A stretch of DNA of 64,000 nucleotides from contig NZ_JAMHJQ010000004.1 of NCBI RefSeq assembly GCF_023534745.1, positions 1-64,000 of the forward strand, given 5' to 3'. The stretch is from Streptomyces sp. 35G-GA-8. GTDB lineage: Bacteria; Actinomycetota; Actinomycetes; Streptomycetales; Streptomycetaceae. Below are positions 63,084 through 64,000 of the stretch, in pieces. How positions within the stretch are numbered: position 1 is the stretch's first letter; each line of letters opens with the position of its first letter. The position numbers and the translations under genes were made by a program. The notes under the pieces are model-generated. The model saw only the letters and a program-made list of their open reading frames with translations, was not told the DNA's origin and ran no database searches.

Positions 63084-63854
63084 ATGAACGCCATGCGGAA
63101 CATCAACACCAAGGGGCGAATCGCCGTGGTGACGGGTGCCGGCTCCGGCATCGGGCGCGCGGTCGCGAAGGCGCTGAGCGGCGCGGGCTGGTCGGTGGTA
63201 CTGGCGGGCCGCCATCCCGAGAAGCTGACGGAGACGGCCGACGCCATGGAGGGCGACGCGCTGCCCGTACGGACCGATGTGTCCAAACCCGAGGACGTGG
63301 ACGCGCTGTTCGCGGCGGTGGGCGAGCGATACGGCCGTCTCGACCTGCTGTTCAACAACGCGGGCACGTTCGGCCCCGGCGGTGTGCCCCTGGAGGATCT
63401 GCCGTACTCGGCCTGGCGGAAGGTGGTGGACACGAATCTGACCGGTACGTTCCTGTGCGCGCAGGCGGCCTTCCGGCTGATGAAGGCGCAGGACCCGCGG
63501 GGCGGCCGGATCATCAACAACGGCTCGGTCTCGGCCCACGCGCCCCGCCCGGACTCGATCGCCTACACCGCCACCAAACACGGTATGACCGGGCTCACCA
63601 AGTCGCTGTCGCTGGACGGCCGTCCGTACCGGATCGCCTGCGGGCAGATCGACATCGGCAACGCGGCCACGGACATGACCGAGCGGATGCGGCAGGGGGT
63701 GATGCAGGCGAACGGTGAGCTGGCGGTGGAGCCGGTGATGGATGTGGCGGATGTGGCCACGACGGTGCTGCACATGGCGGAGCTGCCGCTGGAGGCGAAT
63801 GTGCAGTTCGCGACGGTGCTGGCGACGGGGATGCCGTTCGTGGGCCGGGGCTGA
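63084..63854 (+). CDS. Short-chain dehydrogenase/reductase
   Basis: The 256-residue NAD(P)-dependent oxidoreductase has the classical SDR marks: TGAGSGIG at 17-24, NNAG at 91-94, catalytic serine near 148-150 and Y161-x3-K165 (YTATK). Substrate unknown. ATG 63084 has no ribosome-binding site; TACCCT about eight bases ahead could be the -10 of a leaderless promoter. It is divergent from the PhoD gene. Confidence 0.92.
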   Translation: MNAMRNINTKGRIAVVTGAGSGIGRAVAKALSGAGWSVVLAGRHPEKLTETADAMEGDALPVRTDVSKPEDVDALFAAVGERYGRLDLLFNNAGTFGPGGVPLEDLPYSAWRKVVDTNLTGTFLCAQAAFRLMKAQDPRGGRIINNGSVSAHAPRPDSIAYTATKHGMTGLTKSLSLDGRPYRIACGQIDIGNAATDMTERMRQGVMQANGELAVEPVMDVADVATTVLHMAELPLEANVQFATVLATGMPFVGRG

Positions 63855-64000
63855 GGGGGCGCGAGGGGGGCGAGGGGGGCGAGGGCGCGGTAGGGGTGCC
63901 GTACGGGCGCGTGTGTGGTGCCGCACGGGCGCGCGGGAATGCGGCGGACCGCCGTCGCTGTTGGCCGGAACATGAGCCCACACTCCGCATCCGCGTCCGC
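63855..64000. other. Window end: GC-rich repeats, no gene seen
   Basis: After the dehydrogenase stop a run of GGGGGCGAG units (about 63857-63890) is followed by GC-rich sequence without a credible frame. Any next gene starts beyond the window. Confidence 0.4.

Overview
The window is high-GC actinobacterial chromosome, almost certainly from a Streptomyces. The evidence is the very strong third-position G/C in nearly every gene, frequent GTG and TTG starts, leaderless promoters, DtxR/DmdR1-type iron boxes, helix-turn-helix/DUF397 gene pairs, an AfsR-like regulator, a sortase-E (LAxTG) signal, Tat substrates and a 2.6-kilo-residue RHS protein. No rRNA, tRNA, CRISPR array or insertion sequence was found.

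Region 1 (about 0.1-16.7 kb) is mostly conserved chromosomal content. It holds a CBS protein, glutamine-dependent NAD synthetase (nadE), an MFS exporter, a VanJ-like membrane phosphatase, a TetR regulator with a 14-TM drug exporter and a perfect palindromic operator, panB, a DrrAB-type ABC exporter, a 1157-residue AfsR-like regulator, a site-2 protease and a DyP-type peroxidase whose catalytic GXXDG motif is lost. Just upstream of the ABC exporter are six TGTCGG/CCGACR half-sites, 11 bp apart within each half and mirror-symmetric about one dyad.

Region 2 (16.7-25.7 kb) is an accessory, locally AT-richer island. It carries a secreted RHS/YD-repeat polymorphic toxin with a HINT pre-toxin domain and a roughly 90-residue C-terminal tip, followed by a small gene with a perfect Shine-Dalgarno that is the likely immunity gene.

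Region 3 (25.7-30.1 kb) holds an F420:NADP oxidoreductase, an MFS exporter, a small conserved protein and methionine aminopeptidase. Region 4 (30.2-46.2 kb) is a coherent iron and heme module: heme oxygenase, two HtaA-domain surface proteins, an HmuTUV heme ABC transporter and an EfeO-EfeB-EfeU ferrous iron system. Three iron boxes mark heme oxygenase, the htaA/hmuT divergent promoter and efeO, so iron-loaded DmdR1-like repressor probably controls the whole set. Heme would be caught at the cell surface, imported by HmuTUV and opened by heme oxygenase. A subtilisin-like protease with its own dre-like promoter element lies in the middle.

Region 5 (46.2-51.3 kb) holds a prim-pol-like protein, a TetR regulator, a DDAH-family hydrolase and two secreted or membrane proteins of unknown function. 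Region 6 (51.3-57.1 kb) is accessory: two orphan small genes of immunity-gene style and two helix-turn-helix/DUF397 (Scr1/WhiJ-like) systems, one with DUF6879 and one divergent from four overlapping very small genes. Region 7 (57.1-64 kb) holds an Rsm22-like methyltransferase, a large lipid- or membrane-anchored protein, a Bcr/CflA exporter, a PhoD phosphatase and a short-chain dehydrogenase.
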